A stretch of 64,000 nucleotides of DNA from Zygaena filipendulae (taxonomy: Eukaryota; Arthropoda; Insecta; Lepidoptera; Zygaenidae), in the NCBI GenBank assembly GCA_907165275.2, contig OU015669.1, positions 1,262,501 through 1,326,500 on the forward strand, given 5' to 3'. The notes beneath the pieces are model-generated. The model saw only the letters and a list, made by a program, of their open reading frames with translations. It had not been told where the DNA came from and made no database searches. Below, one piece after another: positions 1 to 12,600 of this stretch. A program made the translations under genes and the position numbers. Each line of letters begins with the position of its first letter. The stretch's first letter is position 1.

Positions 1-1944
1 TGACGTCACACAGGGCGTTGGTATACTATCTAGATTCTAAAGGTACTAAGCATATGAGATACACGAGGGTTAGCTGTTCGAAGTTAGAACAGAAAGAAAT
101 AAAGAAAAGAAATTTATTTGTCCTCAAACAGCAGTTTATCTTATTGCAAAAGAAGAAAAGAATAATAGTGGGATTTTTGTCCACATGGATCCCCTAATCA
201 AAGTAATCTTCTTCGTATTTTTAGAACAAAGTTCTTTATCGCACTCTACGAATGGGGGCTAGGATTTCATGCGTGAAATAAATTTTCCGACACGGCGTCA
301 TAGGTGCGCCCTTACTGGTTTATCGTTTTTGGAAAGATTATTATGATTGCTTGTTTATAGGTTTTTTTTTTCTCTGAAACTACGAGGCGCAGTAACTTCG
401 TTCTATCCGAGTGTTCACGCATTTTCTTTAAATATCTTTTGTGGTGTTAATATAACAAAACAGATGCAATTTAAATTGGTTTGTGACTATTACGATTTGT
501 CTAAGTGTCTTATAGGTCACCTGATGAAAATGTCGGTAAACACACCAAAGTCCGAAGTTTTGTGGAGATCAACATCTCTGACGTCTCGCAAGAGATTCGT
601 GTCAGGACAGCCATAAACATTTTTATTAGAATGTTGGTATACGCGGTAGCTGTAAATACAACAAATTAAATATTTAAAGCAAACAATCCGAGCAATCAGC
701 AAACAACGAAAATTTGAAACGAACGTGCGGCCCAAGCAAATAAGAAAATTAAACAAACAATTATTTTGTTTTCCGTGACGCGCTAAACTAACAGCCTGGC
801 AACACCGGCGGACCTGTAATGGCGACGCTATTGTCTATTGACAGAGATGCGGTTGATTGGTGTATTGTATGACAGGCTCGGTTTGCGCAAATGTTGGTAA
901 CGCTTTTGTTCTCAATGTTGACGACTCGTGCGCGCGCGCAGGTGGCTCGGAATAAATTAATCGCACACTTGTGTGTTTCGGAGACAATATAGATAATAAT
1001 GGAATGGGGGAATAATGAAGAACAGTTCCAATTTTCTATGCATTATGAATAAATAGAAGAGGCAACAACTCAAAAGTCGTGTCGCCGGGTGATTTTTGTA
1101 CACAAACCTATTCCTATGTATTCATCGCGGACAAAAACAATCATTAACGTATCAAAATGCACTAAAACACCGGTTACATTTTTACTTATTCATTGTTTTC
1201 AAAATTCACAATTTTGTGAAAAATATAGTACTTGGGATAGTAATTTCCATGTGCTGTTTTGCATTTGCTCTAACTTCTTTTGCGACGGCGCAGTGGCGCG
1301 CCTGACCCGCCGTCCGTAGCTTCTCTAGTCAATACTATGTTTTTCTCTGTGGGCTATTTCATCTCATAATTATAGTGTTATGTTCTCGTCTAGATTCTTA
1401 CAAATCTATAATCAAACGCCCTCTGGGTGAAATGGGTATACACGGGCGATGTAGGTATTATGTCGAACCAAAAAATTCGTACGACATCCAAGCACAAAGC
1501 AATGTAAAGATCACCAACCTTATATACTAACTGGCGTCTGCTGCTGTTCAAACAGTGTCTGGTGATTGTTTTTAACGTCTTTATTATTATTATTTTTTTT
1601 CAACTAACAATGAAGGCCAGTAAAGCACAGGTGATATATTTTTTATTATTTTATTAAATATACTCCAACACAAAATAACAGGCAGACTTAGAAAACTTCG
1701 TCCATCGCGATTAGTAATATTTAAATTTTTATTTTTTTTATTTCATAAGCAAATAACTGCACACATTTAATTCTTTTGCAAATTATGTATGTAAAAGGGT
1801 AAAAATCTTGCAACTCACTTTTGAAGCAGATATCTTCAACCGATTGAGCTGAAATTTTGGATACACGTGTTCTTCTGTAGTTTATGACTTAGGATTCTAT
1901 TTGTTGCCAAAGCGACTCAGTCCATATCTCGTACTTGGGAGGCC
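1..1944. other. Intergenic, no gene recognised
   Basis: AT-rich DNA with only short open frames on either strand and no splice-bounded, conserved-looking frame. It may be far-upstream intron or promoter DNA of loco or of a gene outside the window. No element end with a target duplication was found here. Confidence 0.5.
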
Positions 1945-2019
1945 ACGACGGAGTCTAATAGCTAGAGGATACGACGGAGTCTAATAGCTAGAGGATACGA
2001 CGGAGTCTAATAGCTAGAG
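1945..2019. repeat. 26-bp tandem repeat, three copies
   Basis: Three nearly identical units with the core ACGACGGAGTCTAATAGC follow each other at a 26-base period; the last unit is cut short. A recent local duplication. Confidence 0.9.
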
Positions 2020-2189
2020 TTTGATTGGCTTTGGGTCCAGCCTACAATTAAATATTGTTTAATTGGGTTTGCATGGTGGCAGGGCACTTTCTTGCGCCCG
2101 CCTGGCTACCTACCAACTCTGTCGCCGAGCGCCTAACGGTGTGTTCCGGCAGCCTCACTTGAAAACCAGTTCTTATCCCAGGCTATCAC

Positions 2190-2440
2190 GGAGACAGATC
2201 AACCAGACCGAAGAGGTTTCGGTCGCACGTCGTTGACCGAAGGATATGTTGGTGATACAATATTAGTGACCAGCGGGCACAGTGACCGACCCAGCACGGT
2301 GTCAATAATGTGCAAACTACGGGAGAGTATACTGACCAAATATGGTGCCCGACCGAACACCGGTAGCAGGAATATCGGTGGGGAACTTTTCGGTCGCGAA
2401 CTTTACCGAAAGGGCCCCTATTTTTCTCACAGGGTACGTG
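2190..2440 (+). repeat. Dispersed repeat Q, copy 1
   Basis: About 250 bases recur in inverted orientation at 18430-18880. Shared blocks include CACAGTGACCGACCCAGCAC, ACTACGGGAGAGTATACTGA and GGTCGCGAACTTTACCG. This copy is uninterrupted and so serves as the empty site for the insertion seen in the other copy. The class is unknown. Confidence 0.75.
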
Positions 2441-2808
2441 TGTTAACAATCATCGACCATACTCACTTAACATCAGCCTAGCTTGTTCACAATAAAAAAA
2501 AATCTTTAACTGCTGGTTGGACCGCAGTGAAGTTATTTGGAGTAGACAATTTACACACATTCATTCATCCATTCATTTTTTGTGAATTGCGATGATTGAC
2601 TCACGATTATTGGAATGAAGTGTGTACGTACGTATATGAACAAATGGAATACGTGCCCATTTAAATGTATGTAGATCCACGATGTGACGCGTTAAATTCC
2701 GCTCGGAACACATGGAAGTCAACATAAACAGAGGTGCGTTTACCTTCCTTATTTGGAATTGAAGCTGTTTATTCATCGTTCATTTACAGTCCACATTTTA
2801 TATTATAA

Positions 2809-3160
2809 CTAGCTGTCCCCCGCGATTTCACCCTCGACAATCTGAGTGTGGCGACCCCTACGCCAACAGTCACGAACTGCAACAAAGCGACAAGTACTGG
2901 CTATATGGAAGTCCTGAATCGCGCTAACGAAGTTTTCACACGTCGAAGCCGCGATTCCCCGGCATATCACCTCGCCCGGCGGGAAGCTTCCCCTTTGGTG
3001 GCGGTCTAGCCATATCATTCATCCCGCTTCCGCTACACCAGTATTTACTAACTAACTATACGTATAAACCTTCGTCTTGTATCCCTTTATTCTATTGTTG
3101 AAGACCGCATGAAAATCCGTTAGTTAGTCTTTGTGTTTATTGCGAACAGAAGGACAGACA
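2809..3160 (-). mobile_element. Helitron-like element, divergent subfamily
   Basis: Begins CTAGCTGTCCCCCGCGATTT, the inverted 3' end of a Helitron (hairpin base plus CTAG). The body differs from the common copies in this window. The right border is uncertain. Confidence 0.55.
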
Positions 3161-3381
3161 GACGCGGTGGAGGACTATGTTTTAAAATAAGTAAAGAAGA
3201 GGTAAAGTTTGTATGTTTGTAAGTTGGATGTAAGAAGTACCTAATCTCTGGAACTATACTGAACCGGTTATAAAAATTCTTTCACCGATTACATTATCCC
3301 TGGGTGAGGTATGACACTTTTTAGAGTTTCTATGGATTCATAAAAATAGTGATGCTTGGATATCATCACACAGGTCCACCC

Positions 3382-3614
3382 GGGCCCTTATTCACTATGA
3401 CCATAACACGTCGCGCTAAGATAAGATGCCGCAAAAACTGACTTTCCCTCGTAATCAAAGAAGTTTTACTGCTCAAAAATACATTGACAACGTTTTTGTG
3501 GCATAAAAAATAATAATTTCTAATAGGTATCTTGGCATTTAGAACGTTTGGAATTGCCTTTTTGGGACGCGCGTTATGAGCAAGGAATGTTGTTGGTCAT
3601 AGTTCACTATGCCC
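3382..3614. mobile_element. MITE-H, copy 1
   Basis: The left end GGGCCCTTATTCACTATGAC and the right end, GGGCATAGTGAACTATGACC on the other strand, are imperfect inverted repeats. A second copy in inverted orientation is nested in repeat Q at 18582-18818. Non-autonomous; no coding capacity. Confidence 0.7.
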
Positions 3615-4515
3615 AGGTCTCAAACTAAGCAGAGCTGTAGGCTTAATAATTGATAGATTTGAAAGTTTCTTATTGCGGGGAAACATCTAGTAGGTAACAT
3701 AGGTACTACGCGTTCTTAGTCGTAAAGTGCTCTAAGTTCAGTACCCCCTTTCCGACTAACTCTGTAAGTATATATTATGTGAATATTTCTTGTCTCAAAA
3801 CCCTATAATTTTTAACTGTATCCAGCGAATTCTGTTTGTTTTAAGCATCCAATGTCAGAAATTATCTCGGTATGAAATTCATGAAATCACTATTATTATT
3901 ATTTATATGTATATTATGACAATAAACCAGCTATCTTCACAATCCGGATTCCTTTTCCTTGTCCACAATTAAGTCGGTTGATGATTGTTTTTAATTGCTG
4001 ACCCAGTACCATTGTGCTGTAAAAGTGTGGGAACCCTAAAATAGAGTTCGCATACGGATAGATGCACGTAGCGAAGCATTTCTTGTCAGTCGTTCGTTGT
4101 GGCTCGAAGCCTCTGGGTGGGTGGGTCACCGAGTTCTCTATTAATTTCGAAAAATATTTTTAGAAAAAAAAAGAAAATCCCCAATCGATTATAAACCTTG
4201 TTAAATGAACTGTAACGTTCAAAACACGTAATCCGTTAGCGTAACTATCGGCTTGATTGGTGAAAGTTTCAATGAATCCGTGGGCGAAGATAACTAACCA
4301 TTACGTCTAACCATATCTCGGGATGGAGTGTTGATTAATGAACCCTATTGTCGAGTATTAAGCTTCACAATCGATTGGAGACTGTGCCGCTGGGTTCCGT
4401 CTACAGATTGATATTGCAACGACACATACGTTGTTTTTGGTGAGTTAACACGCACCTGATATTACACGTGCGAGCGTATTTTCCGCTTATTTCCGTAACA
4501 ATCAATATCTAGATA
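3615..4515. other. Intergenic, nothing recognised
   Basis: AT-rich, with no convincing coding frame, RNA gene or element end. The stretch 4820-5622 after the next Helitron is equally featureless apart from a tRNA T-arm-like string near 4980. Confidence 0.5.
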
Positions 4516-4819
4516 TCTATACTATTATAAAAGAGTAGAATCCGAGATTCTCTACATTGAAATATTTTACCAAAAATTGAGAGGAAGCGATAAAAGAAGA
4601 GTAACCAACCACAAAAAATTTTTTAAATTTTTTTTCTGTCTGTCTGTTCACGATAATCTCCGAATCTAATGAACAGATTGTCATGCGGTTTTCACAGCTA
4701 GATTAAGTGTACCCTGGAGCAACATAACAACATAACTTTGTTTTATTTAAATCGGATGACGGCAAAAGAGTTGTTACATAAAAACGTTTCACGCGGGCGA
4801 AACCGCGGGGCACAGCTAG
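4516..4819 (+). mobile_element. Non-autonomous Helitron, complete
   Basis: Runs from A|TCTATACTATTATAAAAG to a 3' end with hairpin CGCGGGCGAAACCGCG followed by GGGCACAGCTAG|T. The TC start, the CTAG end and the A/T flanks are the Helitron hallmarks. About 304 bases, no coding capacity. Confidence 0.8.
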
Positions 4820-5622
4820 TACAATATAATGTATGCTTGGCACGTCTGTCTGTACACTGGAAATGTAATTTAAAAAATAGGGAGCGAGTTGAACTCCATT
4901 GGAAAATTTGTCTGGTTTAACTGTTTGTCGATTTGTTTGAACGTTCGAAAGTTCTCCGCCGAATTTGCGCTTATTCAGAGGTCGGGAGTTCGACTCCTGG
5001 TAGGTACTGTATGTACGAAACACAAAAAGTATAATCCATCATCACAGGTTTCACTACGGAAAAAAAAAAGGTAATAGTCTAAAGTAACTAATTGCATTTA
5101 AGTAATTACATTTTCTAAAATTTTAATTTTGACCAACTTGTGTATCAAATTATTTTAATTGGAGAAATTGTTGTTGATTTGATTAATAAAGTGTAATTAG
5201 TGATTGTGATAATGAGAATACTATCTACCTATGTGTATATTCCGCGCACATGGATGCAATTCGGTGAGGTGTGTCAAGTCCACCACCCGCAATAGGCCCG
5301 CGTTACACCCACCACTGAAAGAGTAGGATAATGCTATTCTTATATAGCAACAATGTCCAAAAAATTAACATGTAGCGATTATATTTATTATAATCCGCAG
5401 CCAAAGAAAAAAAAAATTAGTAAGTAATAACTATTAACTTGAGACAAAAAGAAAATATATAATATGTTATTTCTCTAAATGTATTCATTAATTATTATTT
5501 ATTTGTGAAACTGTTTTGGCGAATGTATTGTGTATTTGTTCTATTTATACTTACCTATATAGCTTTATGTTTCCTGAATTAATAAATAAATAAACTTTGC
5601 TGGCATCCCAAATTTTGCACGT

Positions 5623-5726
5623 ACCTACTTGTCAGGGGTACAGAGAAGGACATGGGGTACTTTTTATCCCGGAATTCCCGCGGGAACTCCGAAATTATCG
5701 CGGGTGAAACCGCGTGGCACAGCTAG
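5623..5726 (+). mobile_element. Lep1-type Helitron, 3' part
   Basis: Carries the shared 3' module: GTCAGGGGTACAGAGAAGGA, then TTCCCGCGGGAACTCCGAAA, then hairpin and CAGCTAG. The 5' end is missing. Confidence 0.8.
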
Positions 5727-5849
5727 TCTATAATAATTAATTGTTAACGCATAAAAGACTTAAGGAAAGGAATCGATAGCGGTAATACCGATTTTACGTG
5801 ACCACGTGCCATGACGATTCGTCCCTTAGTTTACTATGCGTTCGCGTTG

Positions 5850-6175
5850 ACTGAAAACTAGAAAATATTTTGCTCAGTATCGACTTCCGAATCGACCGCA
5901 CCATGTTTTAATATAGGTTTCATTTTTTTCATTTTTATCAGCCCATGTCTATATTATTTCATAATACAATATTTGGCGCGTACGCCGCCCGTAGCCCGTA
6001 GCAAAAAAATCGATTCGGTCATTGACACGTAGGCGCGGGCGTAGCGCTTGAAATTTCGTAGATAAGTCACCTCCAAATTAATTTAGTTGAATAACTTTTA
6101 AACTATCATTTTTGTTGACATAATTTATATTTTAATCATAATATTGTTTATTTTTTAAATGGGGGTGTATCAGGT
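5850..6175 (-). mobile_element. MITE-F, inverted copy
   Basis: Inverted relative of the sequence at 9056-9409. It shares the block around GGTGACCTATCTACGAAA and the string CGTACGCCGCCCG. The terminal repeats are decayed here. Confidence 0.7.
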
Positions 6176-6475
6176 TTTTCACGTTGTAGATTGTCAACTG
6201 AAAACTTCCAGTTTGTTCTACTGTCACGTGCGATAGACAAACTCTCATCCAGTTCTATCGATAGTTCTAACCGGCCATGATGAAACCTGCGCTCATCGCG
6301 CAAAGTGCCTGCGCCCCCATCGGTAGAACCCAGGACCTCTTGGTTTGCGGAGAGGCACAGAGACCACCGTTTTGGCAGGCCGGTGATCGAAACTTTTCGT
6401 AATTCCGTAACTTGTTTACGTTCCATTTTCCCCGCCATATCCGTATTTGCAAGCTTTTGATGACTTAGTCCCACG
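6176..6475 (-). repeat. Possible SINE-like sequence
   Basis: On the - strand the string AAGAGGTCCTGGGTTCTACC resembles a tRNA T-arm as found in tRNA-derived SINEs. A 108-codon open frame crosses it but matches nothing recognised and is read as chance. The end of MITE-F abuts it. Confidence 0.3.
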
Positions 6476-6729
6476 GACGCAATGCAAATTAACTATAATA
6501 GCATTGTTAAATTAATAATGATACTTGAATACTTAAAATAAGTACCTATAGATAACTGTAGCGGTCTTTGGATATTATCTATTGATATATTATTATTATT
6601 TATTTCCTAAAAGTTCATTCAGCGCTATATCTTATCGCATGGAATTTTATCGTCACAGTAAAATGTAATCGATAAATAATAATCATAAAAGTGGGTATTT
6701 TCCGAGGTATGAAAATCAAAATTCTAATT

Positions 6730-6989
6730 AGTCCGTCAGTTAGAAAATAAAAAAAACAATAGATACACGTAAATTTTGCTTTTTCAAATTAATGAAAATA
6801 AACATAGACAAAGCGCATTAAAGTTTAGGGTAGGGGGCACGTGACGTCATTATTCAGTATAAGCCCCGTACAAACTCCACCGGGTTGTGCCGTCACGCGA
6901 AATTTCAACTCAATATATCGCCGTTATTTTATGAAATTACGTAAAAAAAATACGTATCCAATATTTTTATTAATCTACACGACGGACTA
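6730..6989. mobile_element. MITE-A, copy 1
   Basis: Ends are AGTCCGTCAGTTAGAAAATA and, inverted, AGTCCGTCGTGTAGATTAAT, imperfect inverted repeats of about 50 bases that include an ACACGTATT-type box. The middle holds GTGACGTCA and ACGTCACGCGAAATTTC-like blocks. Related copies lie at 24427, 25683, 27640 and 33857. Confidence 0.8.
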
Positions 6990-7659
6990 AAAAAAAATTT
7001 TGTCAAGTACCTAGCCAATTATAATATATCATATTTTTACATTTTTCTCTCTTTTGTAAATCGAACGATTAGTTCTTTAGTTCCATATTCTCCAATTACT
7101 GACAATAACAATTGTTTCATCCTGAATGAAAGTTAAAAAGCTGTTCCCGCGACGTTCTGTCCTTTTGACAGAAAGAAACATCTTAAAATTGTCGTATTTG
7201 CGATGAAAAAAAGAATTTCCGTATATTTGAGTAATCTAGTACATAAATTAGGTACGAAGTATCCCAAGGTTGAGTTTTGTCCGTGAGTTGACCGACTATC
7301 ACATGCCTATGCTTGCTTATACATATAATATTATGGACTTTACATAGTTTTTCCAAGGTGAGTGTTGCCCGTTAGTTGGCCAGTGGAGACCGAGCTCCAA
7401 TTGCTGAGATGCCTTGACACGGATCGTCTTGTTATCAGTCCTGCAGTGCGCCACATAATATATACGTATTACGTACCTACATCACAATATTATGTGCATC
7501 CATACAGTACGTCAAAGATGAGTGCAAGTTCAAGTGCTCTCTGTAATCAAGGTTACGATTTACCTACTGTTGTTACTTCTGTTATAGATTTTACCCTATT
7601 TTATGTACATATTTTACCCTAGTCCATTTACTAATACAAAAATGATTTATTAATTTTTT

Positions 7660-7770
7660 TTTAAACTCTGCGCCCACACCCGTGACGCCACACGCGGCTC
7701 CAGCGGAAGACCAGCGTCGGGCCCCTAATGGTTCCCGGCTTACGCTGAGCTGGTTGCCCTTTTGTTGCGA
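7660..7770 (+). mobile_element. LINE 3' tail fragment
   Basis: The string with GACCAGCGTCGGGC and GCTGAGCTGGTTGCCC resembles the stretch at 10880-10950, which ends in a LINE-like tail. Short decayed fragment. Confidence 0.4.
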
Positions 7771-7883
7771 CACGCTATTTATGCTACTTTTTGTTTATTC
7801 ATATTATTTAATTGAGGTCGTAACGAATAAACTATATTTCGTTTGGGAAGATTATATTAAAATTATAATCACCGTTAAAAAAT

Positions 7884-8080
7884 CTTGCCAAATTTGCGGT
7901 TGCATCCGCGTTAATTTCAGAGTTCCCGCGGGAATTCCGGAATAGAAAGTACCATAATATGTCCTTCTCCGTACCCGACAACGTGTATGCTAAAAAAAAT
8001 TCAGGATGATCGATTGTGCCGTGAAGCGTATCTAACAAACTCACTTTAAGTAAGGATTTTAGTATGGCAATTGGCAATAG
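7884..8080 (-). mobile_element. Lep1-type Helitron, decayed
   Basis: Contains AGTTCCCGCGGGAATTCCGG, GTCCTTCTCCGTACCC, and a decayed GACAACGTGTATGC block in the order expected for an inverted copy. The terminal CTAG is lost. Confidence 0.65.
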
Positions 8081-9055
8081 CGTTTGTTAAAGTAGTAATT
8101 AACAGTTTATAACCGAACTTATGGTATGGTATTATGGTATTATTTGTCTTCTTGAGGGGTGACCAAGATCACAGAACGAATAGAAAGTGCATCACCTCAC
8201 TTTAGTATGAAAGAGAATAATGAAATTCACGTGTCGCCAGATGATTTGCGCGCACAAAACTATTCATCACGCATAAAAACACTCTCCTCAACGTTATGTA
8301 ATGTAATAATCGTCACTTGGTTACGTATGTTATCAGTTTTGGCAACATTGTGGTAAATAAACTTGGGATGCCAGCAAATAAAGTTTTGGAAAAGTGCGTT
8401 TGCTCAGACATGCAATCGTGGCGCGGCTGCCTCGCGTGCTACATTGCCTCTCTAACTAAACATTATATTATTTTCTCTGTGGAGGTGACTTAGCTTCTCA
8501 CCCGTGACCGGATCTAAGAATCACTTAGACAAACTAGCACACTTCCCAAAACGCGAATAGTCACGCATAATATTTACCTAATACTTAAATCTTAAGCCTT
8601 CTTAGTACAGCTCTTAGTTTTTGTTAGTTATACGTGTTAGATTAGTGTGTGTAAATAAACGATACGCCACTGTGTCATTATCACTGGGTTATATGTATTT
8701 TATTATCATTGTACATACTCTATATCTATGCTGTGTTTGTTGAGTCGAATCTATTAATATTCTTGTCTATTTTGAGACTTCGTTTATTTTTAATTTTTGT
8801 CCGTGGCAACTTGGGTCGCGTCGAATTCGCTTTTGATGTCCTTTCGCGACTCATGTTTTTGTTCATTTGTAATGTTGTTATTTATTTATATGCAGGATGA
8901 TAAAACACGCTTAAAAAGTGAACCGAACAGAAAACTAATCGTCCAGGATCAGAGTCCTTGTCAAGTTCAATCAAACGAGCCCCAATGACCATCCTTCGGA
9001 TCCATCGTCAGATGAGCGGTGTCATAATAGTATTGCATTGTCAGCCGAACTATAT
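8081..9055. other. Intergenic, nothing recognised
   Basis: No gene, RNA or element end is supported. Short open frames near 8159 and 8709-8988 have AT-rich, non-coding-like composition. Confidence 0.45.
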
Positions 9056-9409
9056 ACGTGTTAATGAATTGACCAAAAACCTGATACACCCCATTTAAAA
9101 AAATAGTCAGTAATATGATCGAAATGTAAATTATGTCAAAAAAATTAATAGTCTAAAAGTTATTCAACATTAGTTTGGAGGTGACCTATCTACGAAATTT
9201 CAAGCGCTACGCCCGCACCTACGTGTCAATGACAGATTCGATTTTTTTGCTGCGGGCGGCGTACGCGCCGAATATTGTATTATAAATAAATTAGACATGG
9301 GCTAGTAAAAATGAAAAAAATATAACCTATATTAAAACATGGCGTGATCGATTCGAAAGTCGTTTCTGAGCAAACTACTTTATATTTTTCAGTGAATTCA
9401 TTAACACGT
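9056..9409. mobile_element. MITE-F, best-preserved copy
   Basis: Bounded by inverted repeats ACGTGTTAATGAATTGA (left) and TGAATTCATTAACACGT (right). The interior has AAAACCTGATACACCCCATT and GTTTGGAGGTGACCTATC. Other copies lie at 5850, 49645 and 54502. This copy shows the uninterrupted CAACATTAGTTTGG site used by a Helitron at 54661. Confidence 0.8.
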
Positions 9410-10107
9410 ATACAAAATTTCGATACGGCAATTAGAACAAGGTTTAAATTGTCTTATAAAATGTTGTTACCTACATTGTTAGTAACAAGTAAAGCTAAGA
9501 TAAAGAGTGTAAAAATAGCGCTGTATGTACAATATTAAACCAATACCGACTTATTTCTGTATACACCATAATATCTATGTATTTGCATAGATATTGCGTC
9601 ATTTCAACTGGATAACTAACGTTTATACCAAGAAGTGTTGGATCTAGATACTAGAGATAACCTCTGGAACAAGTGAACCTAATGTAAAAATATCTTTCAC
9701 TGGTAGGAAGCTACAACGTTTCTGAGTGATATGGGATACTATTAACGTTCCCGGGGAGTCTGAAATTCACAGTTTCAACTGATATTACGAATGCGAGTGT
9801 TTTTGATATGTGCTACCTTTTTACGATTATCACCTAACTGATCATCTTGAACTTTTATCCCATAACTTTGTTACGTGGTGTGTGTGTATGCTGTATATTA
9901 TGTAGTTCCGCATACCTCTATGGCAACACCCGTCATGCCTGTAACTCGTTTAATAAAATAAATATTTGAAGCTTACCTTCTGTGTCTTCGCTAAGCCGTC
10001 GCCATCCTGATAACCAATCACACAAACATCTGCGGAAACACCGAAGTTAAAGCAAGGAAAGGAAACCGTAAGGGAACAGCTTGTATCCAGTAAAAGGCGA
10101 TTGGAAC

Positions 10108-10335
10108 TAGGGTTGCCACCCTTACTATATTAGATATATAGTATCGTACTATATTTCAGTCAATTGTACTATATGTATATTATAGAAAAATAATATAGTA
10201 CGAAAAAAAAAGGTCTGGATAAAATAAATAAGATCTACTATTTTTTTTCCTGCATTTCCCAAATGTACTATATTTTTGCATCTTTTTTCGGAAAAATATG
10301 TACTATATTTTTTCCAAAAAAAGGTGACAACCCTA
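10108..10335. mobile_element. hAT-type MITE with 8-bp target duplication
   Basis: Terminal inverted repeats TAGGGTTGCCACC and GGTGACAACCCTA enclose AT-rich DNA with repeated TACTATATTT. The flanks are the exact 8-bp duplication ATTGGAAC at 10100-10107 and 10336-10343. An 8-bp duplication and short TIRs are the hAT signature. Confidence 0.9.
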
Positions 10336-10844
10336 ATTGGAACGTACATAATAAAATCCACCTGAAAGCTTCTGAATAAATAAACTATGTAACTACAGTG
10401 ACACTGGCTGATAATGGGAGCCATATTAGCGGCGCTAAAATTAATATTGTATTAACACCGTGCGATGTTCGACGCAGTTCCATATTCGAATCAGTATGAT
10501 TCCGCGTCTCGGACAGAGCAGACTTGTCTACTAACTCTGGAAGTTTTATTTTTATTTAAGTTATATTTAAAAATATTATATTATGATTTATTATTAAAAA
10601 TATAAATATTATGGTAATATCAAGAGGTCATTGACTTTATTTATTTAATTGAAAAGAAAAGTAACTGATTAATTTGAGTTTGTGGTGGTGATACTTAAAG
10701 AGATGCCTTCGGTTGACTTTGAGAGGTTCTTCATTCAAATTGCGCGAATGGTGAGTGATTTGTTCATGTTGATTATATAATATGTATAAGTATTGTCATC
10801 TATGTTAAATAAAATTTTATGACACATATGTTAGATAAAAGTTC

Positions 10845-11035
10845 TTTATTTACTTATGGTTAAAACATGATCGAATATCGCGCTGAAAACCAGCGCTGGG
10901 TGCACCCGCACCTAGCTAATGCTGAGTTGGTGTCCCTTTCGGCAGGGCATGCGAGATAACTTGTGTTTAGATTAGGTAAATACTTTTTTATTATTCTTGT
11001 GTGTTGTGCAGAAATAAATTTTATTCTATTCTATT
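10845..11035 (+). mobile_element. LINE 3' end
   Basis: Contains CTGAAAACCAGCGCTGGGTG and GTGTCCCTTTCGGCA, then AAATAAATTTTATTCTATTC, a poly(A)-signal-like tail with short repeats as in jockey-type or CR1-type LINEs of Lepidoptera. 5' truncated; no coding part seen. Confidence 0.5.
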
Positions 11036-11509
11036 GTAATATTTATGAAAAAGCAATAATGAAATAATTAATTAGTCTACACCACTGACTGTACTATATT
11101 ATGAGTAGGTACACACTACACAGCGTGTAATAAAACAAGGAAAAATTATATTGGTACAGACGAGACGTCGCGTCGCGTCGTCATCTTCGAAATTTCAATA
11201 AATTTACAAAATCCCCTCAAAAAAGCGCTTCTATTTTTTTTTTTCGAATTTCCCAATTTTCCGGGCAACTTTTCCAACTTCTCTTTAGCTAAAAGTCTTC
11301 TTATACTGATTTGCCTATATTTTATTTATTTTCAATCATTTATTTTAAAGTAGGTATATAATAGCCGAAAGGAGGGAACGGCGAGGTCTATGAAGTATCA
11401 CATAAAACTTGGCAAACTAAGAATAGGTATTGCTATTTTACTCTTTTAAAATCCACCAACCATTGAAAATTCCTAACACTGACTAGATGCTCGTTTGCAA
11501 TACAATAAA

Positions 11510-11718
11510 TCTATACATATATAATGCTTTGTCGTTAATGACTGACTGACGGATCAACGCACAGCCTACACCACTGATCGTAATAACGTAGGCATCGGAT
11601 AAGAAAGTTTTTTTAAATTTCTACCCCTAAGGGGGTGAAAAATGGGGGCAAAGTTTGTGTGGAACAATACCGCGGGAACTCCGAAATTATCGCGGGTGAA
11701 ACCGCGCGGGATAGCTAG
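11510..11718 (+). mobile_element. Helitron, 'GCTTTGTC' subfamily, copy 1
   Basis: Starts A|TCTATACATATATAATGC and ends with hairpin CGCGGGTGAAACCGCG, then GGATAGCTAG|T. A second copy follows 300 bases downstream. The shared interior includes ATCAACGCACAGCCTA- and CCCCTAAGGGG-like blocks. Confidence 0.8.
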
Positions 11719-12029
11719 TAATATAATAAAATAAGTACAATATTAAATTTATAGATAAACGTTTACCTATTTATTATTACTGAACTCAAAGACATTTTGT
11801 GGTTTTTGCTAGAATCACTTTGTGCAGTGTGGTAAACTATATTCGCTTTGCAATAATATTTATTTGAGGTTGTCAGCTCGTCAAAACATTGTATTTCTCG
11901 TTAAATAATAATAATAACGCTTGGACATTATCGCACAGCACCACCTGGTCCTAAACTAAATAGAGCTTTTACCTTTTTGTGTAAATAGGTATATACCTAC
12001 TTAGAATATACATATATAAAATATATGAA

Positions 12030-12269
12030 ATAGAATATATATAAAATGCTTTGTCCTGAATGACTGATGGAACAACGCACAGCCTAATCCGTTGGTCGTA
12101 GAGATCTGAAACTTGGAGGGTGTGTTCTTTGTATGACGTAGGCATCCGATAAGAAAGGATTTTTGAAAATTCAACCCCTAAGGGGATGAAAAGAAGTTGC
12201 GAAGTTTGTATGGAACAATTCCGCTGGAACTTCGAAATTATCGCGGGTGAAACCGCGCGGGACAGCTAG
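12030..12269 (+). mobile_element. Helitron, 'GCTTTGTC' subfamily, copy 2
   Basis: Same subfamily as 11510-11718: AATGCTTTGTCCTGAATGAC, GCACAGCCTAATCC, CCCCTAAGGGGATGAAAAG, hairpin and GGACAGCTAG|T. The left border is blurred by AT-rich flanks. Confidence 0.8.
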
Positions 12270-12317
12270 TTTGAAATAAAAAAATAAATATTCAATTTAT
12301 CCAAAAAGAACATGTCA

Positions 12318-12600
12318 TAAAAACCGGCCAGTGCGAGTCGGACTCGCACACGCAGGGTTCCGTACCATCATCTATAAAAACGGCAAAAAAACACGATTGT
12401 TGTATGAGAGCCACCTTAAATATTTATTTTATTCGGTTTTTTGTATTTGTTGTTATAGCGGCAACAGAAATACATCATGTGCGAAAATTTTAAATGTCTA
12501 ACTATCACAGGTAATGAGATACAGCCTGGTGACACTGGCGACAGACGGACAGACAGACAGACGGATGGACGGCGGAGTCTTAGTAATAGACTCTTTTGTA
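12318..12600 (+). repeat. High-copy lepidopteran repeat (CCGGCCAGTGCGAGTCGG)
   Basis: Opens AAAACCGGCCAGTGCGAGTC and GGACTCGCAC, then GGGTTCCGTACC, and includes (ACAG/ACGG)n before GGCGGAGTCTTAGTAATAG. The same family lies inverted at 61434-61728. Its class (SINE, LINE tail or other) cannot be decided here. Confidence 0.7.

Noticed and set aside
2233..2481. 82-codon frame inside repeat Q
   Set aside because: The other copy of Q does not keep the frame and is split by a MITE.
4960..5010. tRNA T-arm-like string GGGAGTTCGACTCC
   Set aside because: No A box, acceptor stem or anticodon arm can be built upstream; probably part of a SINE remnant.
6148..6474. 108-codon - strand frame
   Set aside because: It crosses from a MITE end into a SINE-like stretch, so it is not a gene.
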